Shown here: positions 1 through 8,366 of the stretch, piece by piece | Position numbering within the stretch: position 1 is the first letter of the stretch | Layout of the letters: each line of letters begins with the position of its first letter | NCBI GenBank assembly: GCA_963843455.1 | Contig: CAWJKE010000007.1 | Coordinates: forward strand, 496,001-560,000 | Direction: 5' to 3' | DNA length: 64,000 nt | Source: CAIQPS01 sp963843455 | GTDB lineage: Bacteria > Actinomycetota > Thermoleophilia > RBG-16-64-13 | Translations under genes and position numbers: made by a program | Notes under the pieces: generated by a model | What the model was told of the DNA's origin: nothing | What the model saw: the letters and a program-made list of their open reading frames with translations, nothing else | Database searches by the model: none

Positions 1-1629
1 GTCCGCCAGTTCGCATCGGGCATCTATCTCATGCTCCCGCTTGGCTGGCGGGTGATGCAGCGCATCTGCGCCATCATCCGGGAGGAGATGGACGCTATTG
101 GGGCCAACGAACTCTCCATGCCGACCATGCACCCGGCCGATGTGTGGCAGGCGAGCGGCCGCTACGAGGCCATCGGCGACGAGATGTTCCGCCTGAAGGA
201 CAGGGGGGGGCGGAGTATGGTGCTGGCCATGACGCACGAGGAAGTGTTCGCCTGGCTCGCGTCCAGGGAATTGCGCTCTTATCGAGATCTTCCCCAGATC
301 TGGTATCAACTCCAACTCAAGTTCCGCGACGAGCCTCGGCCGAAGGGTGGGGTGCTACGGGTCCGCGAGTTCCTAATGAAGGACTCGTATTCGTTCGACA
401 TGGACGAGGCAGGCCTCGAAGTGAGCTATGCGAAGCATATTGGGGCTTACGACCGCATCTTCAGTCGTTGTGGCGTGGACTTCTTCCGCGTGGAGAGCGA
501 TAGCGGCTTCATGGGAGGGGCGCAGGCCCACGAGTACATGGCGCCGTCGGCCGCCGGCGAAGACCGAGTCGCGCTGTGCGCCGGGTGCGGCTACGCGGCC
601 AACGTGGAACTGGCGCGGTCGGTGGCTGTGCATCCTCCCGTGGAGCCGGTGGCGGGAGGGCCTCGCGAGGTGCCGACCCCCGAGCAGCGGACCATCGCAG
701 AGGTCTCCTCGTTCCTGGGGATCCAGTCCTGGCAGCTGATCAAGTCGCTTGTCTACATGTCCGGGGACAAGCCGGTGGTGGCGCTGGTGCGGGGTGATCA
801 CGACCTGCACGAGAACAAGCTGGCGCGCTACCTGAAGGCCGATGTCCGTCCGGCCCATCCCGAGGAGGTGCTCGAATTCACCGGGGTGGAAGTCGGATTC
901 GTGGGACCGGTGGGGCTGGGTGAGCGCGGCCTGCGCATCGTGGCCGACGAGACACTGCGCCAGGATGGGCCCGGCGGCCCGCGTGAGTACACGGCGGGCG
1001 CCAACAAGCCGCACACCCACCTCCAGGCAGTGGTCCCCGGTCGCGACTTTCAGGCCGAGTATGCCGATCTGCGGGAGGCGAAGGCGGGCGACGCCTGTCC
1101 CGAGTGCGGGGATCCGCTGGCTATCCGGCAGGTGATAGAGGTGGGGAACATCTTCAAACTCGGCACGAAGTACTCGAAGCCCTTGGGCGCCACTGTTCTG
1201 GACGAGAGCGGTCAGGAGAGGTTCATCGTCATGGGCTCGTACGGCATCGGTCCGGCCCGTATCGCCGCCGCCGCGGTGGAACAGAACAGCGACGAGCGGG
1301 GCATCATCTGGCCCAAGACCATAGCCCCGTTCGACGTGCACCTGGTTCAGGTGCAGCCCAAAGATGACGTGCAGACCGAGGTCGCCGAAGGGCTATACCG
1401 AGAGCTCATCGCCGCGGGCCGGGAGGTGCTGTGGGACGACCGTGAGGAGCGGCCGGGCGTGAAGTTCGCCGACGCCGAACTGATCGGGTGCCCGGTCCGG
1501 GTGACGGTGGGCAAGAAGGCCGCCGCGGGGATCGTCGAAGTGGAGCCGAGGGGGACGGGAATGCGCGAGGATGTGCCCCTGAAGGATTGCGCCGCTCAGG
1601 TCCGGCGGCTGTGGGAGGCCGCCCGGTAG
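1..1629 (+). CDS. proS: Prolyl-tRNA synthetase, 5' end missing
   Basis: Class II prolyl-tRNA synthetase, which charges tRNA-Pro in the cytoplasm. The reading frame is open from base 1, so the true start lies upstream; about 25 residues seem to be missing compared with the roughly 570-residue bacterial-type enzyme. Visible are motif 2 (FRDEPRPKGGVLRVREF), then a YbaK-like editing insertion with VVALVRGDHDLHENKLARYL, then motif 3 (GSYGIGPARI) and the C-terminal anticodon-binding domain. The insertion marks the bacterial rather than the archaeal/eukaryotic ProS architecture. It is followed by a promoter for the rimP operon, so it probably ends the preceding transcription unit. Identification is firm. 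Confidence 0.96.
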   Translation, partial: VRQFASGIYLMLPLGWRVMQRICAIIREEMDAIGANELSMPTMHPADVWQASGRYEAIGDEMFRLKDRGGRSMVLAMTHEEVFAWLASRELRSYRDLPQIWYQLQLKFRDEPRPKGGVLRVREFLMKDSYSFDMDEAGLEVSYAKHIGAYDRIFSRCGVDFFRVESDSGFMGGAQAHEYMAPSAAGEDRVALCAGCGYAANVELARSVAVHPPVEPVAGGPREVPTPEQRTIAEVSSFLGIQSWQLIKSLVYMSGDKPVVALVRGDHDLHENKLARYLKADVRPAHPEEVLEFTGVEVGFVGPVGLGERGLRIVADETLRQDGPGGPREYTAGANKPHTHLQAVVPGRDFQAEYADLREAKAGDACPECGDPLAIRQVIEVGNIFKLGTKYSKPLGATVLDESGQERFIVMGSYGIGPARIAAAAVEQNSDERGIIWPKTIAPFDVHLVQVQPKDDVQTEVAEGLYRELIAAGREVLWDDREERPGVKFADAELIGCPVRVTVGKKAAAGIVEVEPRGTGMREDVPLKDCAAQVRRLWEAAR

Positions 1630-1697
1630 CACCGGCCCGCAGCGAGCACCGCGGCTTTGCGGGGCGGAGCTACTTCCCCTGCGTGTAGCTGCTTTCG

Positions 1698-1726
1698 TTG
1701 CCGCGCCCCGGGGGCCGTGTTATAAT
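1698..1726 (+). promoter_or_regulatory. Sigma-70 type promoter of the rimP-nusA-infB operon
   Basis: A -35 box TTGCCG (1698-1703) and a perfect -10 box TATAAT (1721-1726) are separated by exactly 17 bp. The expected start site is near 1733, about 75 nt upstream of rimP, which leaves room for the leader hairpin at 1759-1791. It is among the best-matching housekeeping promoters in the window. Confidence 0.75.
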
Positions 1727-1758
1727 CTGCCGGCAAATGAAAGCCAAGCGGTTGCGCG

Positions 1759-1791
1759 AAAGTGGGTGCAGATGGGCCCACTTTTGTTTTT
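1759..1791 (+). terminator. rimP leader hairpin with U-tract (attenuator candidate)
   Basis: AAAGTGGG (1759-1766) pairs perfectly with CCCACTTT (1777-1784) around a 10-nt loop and is followed by TGTTTTT. It has the form of an intrinsic terminator but lies inside the 5' leader, between the rimP promoter and the rimP start, so it would act as an attenuator of the operon. That nusA is in the operon makes feedback plausible, but this is inference. Confidence 0.65.
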
Positions 1792-1808
1792 GAGTCAAGG
1801 CGGGCGTC

Positions 1809-2258
1809 GTGGCATTGACGGAGGAGTGGTTCCAGCAGGTCATCGACCGTGCGGTCGATGGTGTGGAGTTGGTACTGCTGGAGGAGGCGGGGGGTCGAAG
1901 ATACAAGATCCTTCGCCTGTACATCGATCATCCGGGCGGTGTCAGCCACGACGCGTGCGCGAAGGTGTCGGCTGCGGTAGGCAAGGCCCTGGACGAGGTG
2001 GACGCTTTCGAGGGCTCCTACACGCTCGAGGTCAGCTCTCCGGGTATCGAACGGCCCTTGCGCAAACGTAGCCATTTTGAGGCGCAGGTCGGCAAGAAGG
2101 TCTATGTCAAGACCAGGCAGCCGGTCGAGGGCAGCAAGATCTGGCAGGGGATCCTGCTGGAAGTGGTAGACGACACGGTGGTAGTTCACGAAGCGGGGCG
2201 CGAGGCGCGGATTCCGTTGGAAGAGATCACGAGCGCCCATTTGATGTACGAGTTTTAG
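1809..2258 (+). CDS. rimP: Ribosome maturation factor RimP
   Basis: RimP assists late maturation of the 30S subunit. The 149-residue length is normal for the family, and the family signature YTLEVSSPGIERPL lies at residues 71-84, followed by the Sm-like C-terminal domain. The start is GTG at 1809 with only a weak AAGG upstream; no better start is seen. It is the first gene of the conserved rimP-nusA-ylxR-infB-rbfA order, with nusA 14 bp downstream. Regulation probably passes through the hairpin in its leader. Confidence 0.93.
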   Translation: MALTEEWFQQVIDRAVDGVELVLLEEAGGRRYKILRLYIDHPGGVSHDACAKVSAAVGKALDEVDAFEGSYTLEVSSPGIERPLRKRSHFEAQVGKKVYVKTRQPVEGSKIWQGILLEVVDDTVVVHEAGREARIPLEEITSAHLMYEF

Positions 2259-2272
2259 ACAGGGGGAAGGGA

Positions 2273-3442
2273 ATGAACAAGGAGACGATCGAAGCTCTTC
2301 GCCAGATCGAGAAAGAGAAGAGCATTCCCTTCGACACCCTCATCGAGGCTCTTGAGGATGCCCTGCATTCCGCCTACCAGAAGACGCCTCACGCCGTCCC
2401 CTTCTCCGAAGTGAAGATCGACCACGACAGCGGACAGATCCATGTGTTCGAGCTTGTCTTCCCGGCCGGCCAAGAGCCCGAGGTGCAGGACGAGGAGACC
2501 GAGATCGACACCTCCATGGCCGAGCGTGTCGAGATTACCCCTGAGGACTTCGGCCGTATCGCGGCTCAGACGGCCAAGCAGGTCATCTATCAGCGCATCC
2601 GGGAAGCTGAGCAGGGCATCGTCTACAAAGAGTATTCTCGCCGCGTCGGCGAGATCGTCACCGGCATCGTGCAGCAGTCCGACAGTCGCTATACCCTGGT
2701 CGACCTCGGCCGGGTGGAGGCCCGCCTGCCCAAGAGCGAGCAGGTCCCCACCGAGCGCTATGAGCATGGCATGCGCTTGAAAGCGGTCATCAAAGAGGTG
2801 TCGCAGAATCCCAAGGAGCCGCCGATTATCTTGTCGCGGCGCAGCGAGGAACTGGTCAGGCGGTTGTTCGAACTCGAAGTTCCGGAGATATCCGACGGAT
2901 TGGTCGAGATCGTCGGAGTGGCGCGCGAGCCCGGTTATCGTTCCAAGATCTCGGTCGTCTCTCACAGCGACGGGGTGGACCCTGTGGGGGCATGTGTGGG
3001 TCCCCGGGGATCCCGGGTGCGCATGGTGGTGTCGGAGTTGCGCGGCGAGAAGATCGACATCATCCCCTTCGACGAGGAGCCGGCGCGGTTTGTGGCCAAG
3101 TCGCTGTCGCCCGCCCGAGTAAGAGAGGTCATCCTCGACGACGACCGCTGCGAAGCGACAGTGGTGGTGCCCGACGACCAGCGCTCTCTGGCCATCGGTA
3201 AGGACGGGCAGAACGCGCGCCTTGCCAACCGGCTCACCGGCTGGAAGATCGACATCAAGTCCGAGACCGAGATGAACGAGGATGACACGGTGTACGCCGC
3301 GGCCGAGCCGGAGCATAAGGTGGCCGATGGGCGCTGCCACACGCTCACGGGGGGAGGCAAGCGCTGCCCCAACGCGGCCTTGCCCGGCAGTCTATACTGC
3401 GGAATAGCGTCACATCAGGCCACCGGTGGCGGCGACACCTGA
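2273..3442 (+). CDS. nusA: Transcription elongation/termination factor NusA with Cys-rich tail
   Basis: NusA binds RNA polymerase and modulates pausing, termination and antitermination. In order: the N-terminal RNAP-binding domain (about 1-125), an S1 domain (from GEIVTGIVQQ, about 125-205), KH1 (VGACVGPRGSRVRMVVSEL) and KH2 (RSLAIGKDGQNARLANRL). A strong Shine-Dalgarno AGGGGGAAGGGA precedes the ATG. The last ~35 residues are unusual: RCHTLTGGGKRC, then SLYCGIASH, giving a C-x10-C-x10-C-x4-H pattern that could bind zinc. I know similar short modules in unrelated proteins, but its role here is unknown. The 3' end overlaps ylxR by 17 bp, implying translational coupling. Confidence 0.95.
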   Translation: MNKETIEALRQIEKEKSIPFDTLIEALEDALHSAYQKTPHAVPFSEVKIDHDSGQIHVFELVFPAGQEPEVQDEETEIDTSMAERVEITPEDFGRIAAQTAKQVIYQRIREAEQGIVYKEYSRRVGEIVTGIVQQSDSRYTLVDLGRVEARLPKSEQVPTERYEHGMRLKAVIKEVSQNPKEPPIILSRRSEELVRRLFELEVPEISDGLVEIVGVAREPGYRSKISVVSHSDGVDPVGACVGPRGSRVRMVVSELRGEKIDIIPFDEEPARFVAKSLSPARVREVILDDDRCEATVVVPDDQRSLAIGKDGQNARLANRLTGWKIDIKSETEMNEDDTVYAAAEPEHKVADGRCHTLTGGGKRCPNAALPGSLYCGIASHQATGGGDT

Positions 3443-3698
3443 GCGCCAGTGCATCGGGTGCGGCAGACGCGGGCCTCAGGGTGAGCTCGTCCGACTGGGT
3501 GTGGAAGAGCGAAACGGTTCTACCAGGACCGTAGTCGCCGGGCGAGGAGTGAAGGGCCGCGGAGCGTATCTGTGCAGGAAGCAGGCGTGTTTGGACCGGG
3601 CTCTGCATCGGAGGGCGTTCCAGAGGGCCTTCCGAGCTACGCTGGCAGTGGACGAGGAACAGATACGAGAAGCAGTGCGCACGGCCGAGGCCGGGTAG
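3426..3698 (+). CDS. ylxR: YlxR/RnpM family RNA-binding protein
   Basis: A 90-residue DUF448 protein, normally encoded between nusA and infB. In Bacillus the homologue (RnpM) binds RNase P RNA and tunes its activity. The signature CIGCGRRGPQGELVRL, then GRGAYLC and a conserved Cys (QACLDRAL) are present. Start is GTG at 3426, inside the end of nusA. The start is supported by position and by the family N-terminus (R-x-C-I-G-C close to residue 1); no strong Shine-Dalgarno is visible. Confidence 0.88.
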   Translation: MAATPERQCIGCGRRGPQGELVRLGVEERNGSTRTVVAGRGVKGRGAYLCRKQACLDRALHRRAFQRAFRATLAVDEEQIREAVRTAEAG

Positions 3699-3721
3699 TG
3701 ACCGAACAGGACGGGTGACTT

Positions 3722-4051
3722 GTGGCGAAACGACGGGTATACGACATCGCTAGAGACCGAGGTATGACCAACCAGGAAGTGCTGGATATGCTTCGCGCTA
3801 CCGGCCTGGATGTCAAAAGCGTCTCCTCCACCGTCGAAGATGCCGACATAGCCCGCGCGTTCGCCCCGACTATCAATCCTGGCCGCAAGGCGCGAGCCGC
3901 GGCGGCAAAGCCGGCGGGAGGCACTCAGCAGGCCCCAGCGGCGCAACCCGTCGTAGCAGTGCCCGTAATAGAGGAGACGCCGGCCGAGACGCCCGCCGTG
4001 GCTGAATCTCCCAAGGAGACAGCGGAAGCCGAGGTTTCGCCTCAACGCTAA
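3722..4051 (+). CDS. infB: Translation initiation factor IF-2, N-terminal part (frame 1 of a split infB)
   Basis: Encodes the first IF2_N domain (KRRVYDIARDRGMTNQEVLDM, residues 3-23) and an Ala/Pro-rich linker, then stops at TAA 4049-4051. The rest of IF-2 continues in the +1 frame. Both frames are open across the linker, and skipping one base at CGC-T-AAG (4046-4052) would join them. IF-2 is essential, so either the sequence has an extra base, or a +1 shift or reinitiation at GTG 4062 occurs. Start is GTG 3722, 23 bp after ylxR. Confidence 0.85.
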   Translation: MAKRRVYDIARDRGMTNQEVLDMLRATGLDVKSVSSTVEDADIARAFAPTINPGRKARAAAAKPAGGTQQAPAAQPVVAVPVIEETPAETPAVAESPKETAEAEVSPQR

Positions 4052-4061
4052 GTCCGCGCCT

Positions 4062-6617
4062 GTGGCCGACACCGGTGCGGCGAAGCCCGAACAAGCCGAG
4101 CAGCCGGGGCGGCTGGTGTCGGCCAAGCCGCCGGTCGCCAAACCGCCCTCCGTGGCTGGGCCGGCGGAAAAGCCCGAAGCTCCAAAGTCTTCTCAGATGG
4201 CCGAACCTGGGCCGGCAGCGGCGCCGCGGGACGAGCGCCCCGAGGGCCCCCGCGTCGAAGGGCCGCGGCCTGCGCCCCGTAAGCCACCCCTTCACTCCCG
4301 CCCAAGACCTCGTCTGGAGGACATGCCCACCGTGGTCGGCCCGGGCGTACCGCTGCGCAAAGGGGTCAAGCCGTCGGGGAATGTGGTGAGCAAAGAGGAA
4401 CTGGCCCGTATCCAGGCTGAGAAGGAAGCGCGCGCCGAGGCCGAACGCAAAGCGGCCGCGGCGGCCCCCCCGAAGCCCGCTCAGCCCGAGGCCGCTGCGC
4501 CGCGAGGCCCAGCGCCCCGCCCGGCTGCCCCGGCACCCGCGGGAGCCCGTCCGGCGTACCGCGCCCCTGGTCCTCCGCGCGATGCGGGCGACAGGCGCGA
4601 CCGCGCATTCCGACCCGTAGCGGCCCCTGCGCCTGAGGTGTGGGTCGATCCCGCCGAACCGGCTGCGCCGGCCGCTGCGCCTCGCCCGGCTGCACCTTCG
4701 CGGGTGCGTAGAGGGGACGACAAGCCCGCGCGGCGAAGGGTCATCATCGACTCGCAAGCAGGCCGCAAGGGCGGCAAAGGTGGGCCGCGCGACCGCCGCA
4801 ACGGCCCCCTGAGCGACGCCGACAAGCCGGGCTTCAAGAAGAAGGCTCTGCCGGGGACAGAGACTCCGGTCAAGGTCAAGAGCGGCGCGAGCGTCAAGGA
4901 CCTGGGCGAAGCGCTCGAGATAAGCGCCGGTGAGCTCATCAAGACCCTGCTCAAGCTGGGCGAGATGGTCACCATCACCCAATCGCTTTCCGACGATGCC
5001 ATCGTCATCCTGTCGGAGGAGTTCGAGCGCATGGTGGAGATCGAGCACGCGGAGGAAGAAAAGGAGGGAGGCGACCAGTTCGTCGACGACCCCTCCGATC
5101 TCACGCCCCGCGCGCCGGTGGTCACCATCATGGGTCACGTCGACCACGGCAAGACCTCGTTGCTGGACGCTATCCGCGAAACCGAAGTCGTCAAGTCCGA
5201 GGCCGGGGGTATCACCCAGCATATCGGGGCCTATCAGGTCACCCACAATGACAGAAGAGTGACGTTCCTCGACACTCCCGGCCACGAGGCGTTTACCGCC
5301 ATGCGGGCCCGCGGCGCCAAATCCACCGACCTCGCAGTCATTGTGGTGGCGGCCAACGATGGTGTCATGCCCCAGACTCTCGAGGCCATCAGCCATGCGA
5401 AGGCCGCCGAAGTGCCGATGCTCGTGGCCATCAATAAGATGGACCTCCCCGACGCCAACCCCGACCTGGTCAAGAAGCAACTCGCCGATCAGGGCCTGGT
5501 CCCGGAAACATGGGGCGGCGAGACGGTGATGGTGGAAGTCTCGGCCAAGCAGAAGACGAACCTCGACGAGCTGATGGACATGATCCTTCTGGTGACCGAG
5601 GTCCAGGAACTCAAGGCCAACGCCAAGGCGCCGGCTTCCGGTGTGGTGATCGAGGCCCAACTCGATGTGGGCAGAGGTCCCATGGCGACCGTCCTCGTGC
5701 AACGGGGCACCCTCGTGGTGGGTGACGCCATCGTGAGCGGTGAAGCGTACGGCAAGGTCAAGGCTATGTTCGACTTCACGGGCGCTGCGCTATCCAAGGC
5801 CACCCCGTCGGTGCCTGCGCAGGTCCTGGGCTTCAACTCCCTTCCCATCGCGGGCGACTTTGTCATGGTGGCCGGTGACGAGCGGGAGGCTCGGCAGCGC
5901 TCCGAGCAGCGCACCACCCGGCTTCGTCAGGAGCAACTGGCCAAGAGCCGCAGTGGCGCGAGCAGCCTGGACGAGTTCTACCGACGCCTCAAGGAGGGCC
6001 GGGTCAAGGAGCTGCCGCTGGTCATCAAGGGCGACGTAGGCGGCTCGGTCGAGGCCTTGGAAGAGGCCCTGCGCAACATCACGCATCCTGAGGTCAAGGT
6101 CGAGGTCGTCTTTGCCGGCGTCGGCGGCATCAACGAGTCCGACATCATGCTCGCGTCGGCGTCGAAGGCCGTGGTCATCGGCTTCAACGTGCGTCCCTCC
6201 GTGGCCGCCAAAGCTCTCGCCGAGCAGGAGGGCGTCGACGTACGGACGTACCGGGTCATCTACAAGGCCATCGAAGACGTCGAGGCGGCTCTGGTGGGAA
6301 TGCTTGAGCCCGACCGCGTGGAGGAGGACCTTGGGTCTGCCGAGATCCGCCAGGTCATCCGGGCGTCCCGCATTGGGACCATCGCCGGCTGTTACGTCTT
6401 GAGCGGGAAGATGGTCCGCTCCGCGAGGATCCGGCTCGTGCGCAACGGGGCCATCATCCACGAGGGCAGCATCGGGTCGCTCAAGCGGTTCGCGGAGGAC
6501 GTACGCGAAGTTCAGGCCGGCTACGAATGCGGTCTGCACGTCGATGGCTACGACGACATTCACGAAGGCGACATAGTAGAGGCGTACGAGATCAAGGAAG
6601 TTGCCCGTACCCAGTAG
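4062..6617 (+). CDS. infB: Translation initiation factor IF-2, main part (frame 2 of a split infB)
   Basis: Holds most of IF-2, the GTPase that brings initiator tRNA to the 30S subunit. After a Pro/Ala/Arg-rich linker comes a second IF2_N domain (SVKDLGEALEISAGELIKTL), then the G domain with G1 GHVDHGKTSLL (about residue 357), G3 DTPGHEAF, G4 NKMD and G5 SAK, then the beta-barrel and C-terminal fMet-tRNA-binding domains. The GTG at 4062 is only the first available start in this frame; the natural N-terminus is likely the ORF at 3722. It resembles the position of internal initiation in infB of enterobacteria, so a short IF-2 form is conceivable. ylxP overlaps the 3' end by 17 bp. Confidence 0.93.
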   Translation: MADTGAAKPEQAEQPGRLVSAKPPVAKPPSVAGPAEKPEAPKSSQMAEPGPAAAPRDERPEGPRVEGPRPAPRKPPLHSRPRPRLEDMPTVVGPGVPLRKGVKPSGNVVSKEELARIQAEKEARAEAERKAAAAAPPKPAQPEAAAPRGPAPRPAAPAPAGARPAYRAPGPPRDAGDRRDRAFRPVAAPAPEVWVDPAEPAAPAAAPRPAAPSRVRRGDDKPARRRVIIDSQAGRKGGKGGPRDRRNGPLSDADKPGFKKKALPGTETPVKVKSGASVKDLGEALEISAGELIKTLLKLGEMVTITQSLSDDAIVILSEEFERMVEIEHAEEEKEGGDQFVDDPSDLTPRAPVVTIMGHVDHGKTSLLDAIRETEVVKSEAGGITQHIGAYQVTHNDRRVTFLDTPGHEAFTAMRARGAKSTDLAVIVVAANDGVMPQTLEAISHAKAAEVPMLVAINKMDLPDANPDLVKKQLADQGLVPETWGGETVMVEVSAKQKTNLDELMDMILLVTEVQELKANAKAPASGVVIEAQLDVGRGPMATVLVQRGTLVVGDAIVSGEAYGKVKAMFDFTGAALSKATPSVPAQVLGFNSLPIAGDFVMVAGDEREARQRSEQRTTRLRQEQLAKSRSGASSLDEFYRRLKEGRVKELPLVIKGDVGGSVEALEEALRNITHPEVKVEVVFAGVGGINESDIMLASASKAVVIGFNVRPSVAAKALAEQEGVDVRTYRVIYKAIEDVEAALVGMLEPDRVEEDLGSAEIRQVIRASRIGTIAGCYVLSGKMVRSARIRLVRNGAIIHEGSIGSLKRFAEDVREVQAGYECGLHVDGYDDIHEGDIVEAYEIKEVARTQ

Positions 6618-6918
6618 GAGCCAGAAGGGCTACGTCGGTATCCTCTCGGCCGAACTGCACTTTCCCGAGAGCGGCTCCCTCAAGAGCAAACGTATGTATC
6701 TGAGGCGGGTGCGGGACCAGGTGACCAGGCGCTTTGGGGCCACGTTCGCGGAGGTGGGACACCAGGATCTTTGGCAGCGGTCGCGAGTGGTCATCGCTGT
6801 GGCTGCATCCGACCTCCAAGTGCTTGAAGGGACCATGGACAAGATCAAAACGTACCTCGACTCGCAGGAGTGGGTACTCAGCTTCTGTAGCACTGAGGTG
6901 GTGGACGTGGATGCGTGA
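6601..6918 (+). CDS. ylxP: YlxP/DUF503 family protein
   Basis: A small (105 aa) DUF503 protein found between infB and rbfA in many Gram-positive genomes; its biochemical role is not established. The family pattern is clear: VGILSAELHFPESGSLKSKR, then VAEVGHQDLWQRS-type and a closing VLSFCSTEVVDVD. The TTG start at 6601 lies inside infB; no ATG or GTG fits before the conserved N-terminus. It overlaps rbfA by 8 bp, so the three genes are probably translated in a coupled way. Confidence 0.85.
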   Translation: MPVPSRSQKGYVGILSAELHFPESGSLKSKRMYLRRVRDQVTRRFGATFAEVGHQDLWQRSRVVIAVAASDLQVLEGTMDKIKTYLDSQEWVLSFCSTEVVDVDA

Positions 6919-7372
6919 CGTTGCGTCGTATCGCATGCGCCGGGTCAACGAGGCGATCAAGGAGATCATCGGAACGGCGCTCACCCACGATCTCAAGGAC
7001 CCGCGCATTGGATTCGTCACGTTGACCGGCGTCGACACCGCGTCCGACCTGTCTCACGCCAAGGTCTTCGTCTCGGTGTATGGCAAGCAGGCGGAGAAGG
7101 ATGCCACTCTTGAAGGGCTCCGAGCCGCCCGTTCCTATCTACAACGGTTGATAGCCGACGAGCTGAATACCAGGCGGACGCCCATGCTGGAGTTCGTGTA
7201 CGACGTCAGCGTCGACCAAGGGATGCGGATCCAGGCCCTTCTCAAGTCCAGCGGAGCGGCGGACCTGCCCGCCCTCGAGGAGGAGGCCACCGAAGGCGCC
7301 CCGGGCTCCGGAGAGGATCTCGGCGACGGTCAAGACGGCGCCGGCGGCGAGTCCGCCGACAGGCATGAGTGA
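6911..7372 (+). CDS. rbfA: Ribosome-binding factor A
   Basis: RbfA binds the 30S subunit near helix 1 of 16S rRNA and helps late maturation and cold adaptation. The 153-residue product begins MRDVASYRMRRVNEAIKEII and contains the KH-like fold pattern DPRIGFVTLTGVDTASDLSHA and RTPMLEFVYD. The open frame extends upstream, but ATG 6911 gives the normal family N-terminus. The C-terminal 30 residues are an acidic, Gly-rich tail. Overlaps of 8 bp with both ylxP and the next gene place it firmly in the operon. Confidence 0.92.
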   Translation: MRDVASYRMRRVNEAIKEIIGTALTHDLKDPRIGFVTLTGVDTASDLSHAKVFVSVYGKQAEKDATLEGLRAARSYLQRLIADELNTRRTPMLEFVYDVSVDQGMRIQALLKSSGAADLPALEEEATEGAPGSGEDLGDGQDGAGGESADRHE

Positions 7373-8366
7373 CTCCGCGACGTCTGGACGGAGGGTGACG
7401 GCAGCCGAGGTGGCCGATCGTCTCCGGGACGAGAAGCACGTCTTGGTCGTCTCCCACGAATCGCCCGACGGCGACGCGCTCGGTTGTCTCTCGGCCTTCG
7501 TCCTCATGTGCGAGCGCCTCGGGGTCCCTTACCTCGCGTACGTGCCCGGAGAGGCGCCATTCCCGGCCGAATACGAGTTCTTACCTCGGTTGCACGACGT
7601 GGTTCGGGGAGCAGTCCCGGTGGTCGGACCCCAGACGACCGTCTACATGCTCGACTGCGCCTCGCTCGCTCGAGGGGGCTGCGAACTGTTCGGAGAAGGC
7701 ACGACCGTGGTGACCATCGATCACCACCAGGACAATCCGTGTAACGCCGATCTCAATCTCCTTCGGCCCGAGGCGGCGTCGACGAGCGCGATCCTCTACG
7801 AGATCTTCCGGGCAGGGCGGTTCCCTATCGACGTGCAGATCGCGGCGGGCCTCTACGTGGGCCTGGTGACCGACACGGGGCGCTTCCAGTATGCGAACAC
7901 CGGCCCCCAGGCTCACAGGATGGCCGCAGAGTTGCAGGAGATCGGGATCGACGTTGCCGCAGTTTCCCGGCAGATCTACGAGACTGTCTCGCCGTCCAAG
8001 CTGCGTTTACTGGGCATCGCGCTGCAGCACATGGAGCTTAGGCTGGGCGGCCTGGTAGTGACGTCGTGGCTGCGTGAAGAGGATCTCGCGGCAGTCGGGG
8101 CGGACGACACTCATGCCGAGGGCATCATCGACATGCTCCGCCAGGTAAGAGGAGCTGTCGCGGCCGTTCTGGCCCGGGAGAGGGCCCGGGGTGGGGGTGC
8201 GGAGACCAAGGTCAGCCTTCGGTCGATGGATGGCCGGGTGAACGTTGCCGCGATTGCGGCTCTCAAAGGCGGCGGCGGGCACAAGCAGGCGGCCGGTTTC
8301 ACCGTCGCCGGCGACGTCACCGAGGTACTGCAGTGGACAGAGCACGAGCTTCAGAGCGTGCTGTGA
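7365..8366 (+). CDS. nrnA: DHH/DHHA1 phosphoesterase (NrnA-type oligoribonuclease / pAp phosphatase)
   Basis: Degrades nanoRNAs to mononucleotides and often dephosphorylates pAp; it would finish the RNA decay begun by RNase J, RNase Y and PNPase in the same window. Metal-binding motifs are visible: SHESPDGDALG (residues ~26-36), DCAS, the DHH motif IDHHQDNP and the DHHA1 signature GGGGHKQAAGF near the C-terminus. Length 333 aa is typical. Located between rbfA and truB, as in many Firmicutes and Actinobacteria, and overlapping both. Confidence 0.9.
   Translation: MSDSATSGRRVTAAEVADRLRDEKHVLVVSHESPDGDALGCLSAFVLMCERLGVPYLAYVPGEAPFPAEYEFLPRLHDVVRGAVPVVGPQTTVYMLDCASLARGGCELFGEGTTVVTIDHHQDNPCNADLNLLRPEAASTSAILYEIFRAGRFPIDVQIAAGLYVGLVTDTGRFQYANTGPQAHRMAAELQEIGIDVAAVSRQIYETVSPSKLRLLGIALQHMELRLGGLVVTSWLREEDLAAVGADDTHAEGIIDMLRQVRGAVAAVLARERARGGGAETKVSLRSMDGRVNVAAIAALKGGGGHKQAAGFTVAGDVTEVLQWTEHELQSVL

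Noticed and set aside
3873..5702. Long minus-strand open frame opposite infB
   Set aside because: A shadow of codon bias in the GC-rich infB gene; no start signal, low-complexity His/Arg/Leu product and no conserved pattern. The same applies to the long antisense frames opposite rnj, ftsK and the M16 protease.
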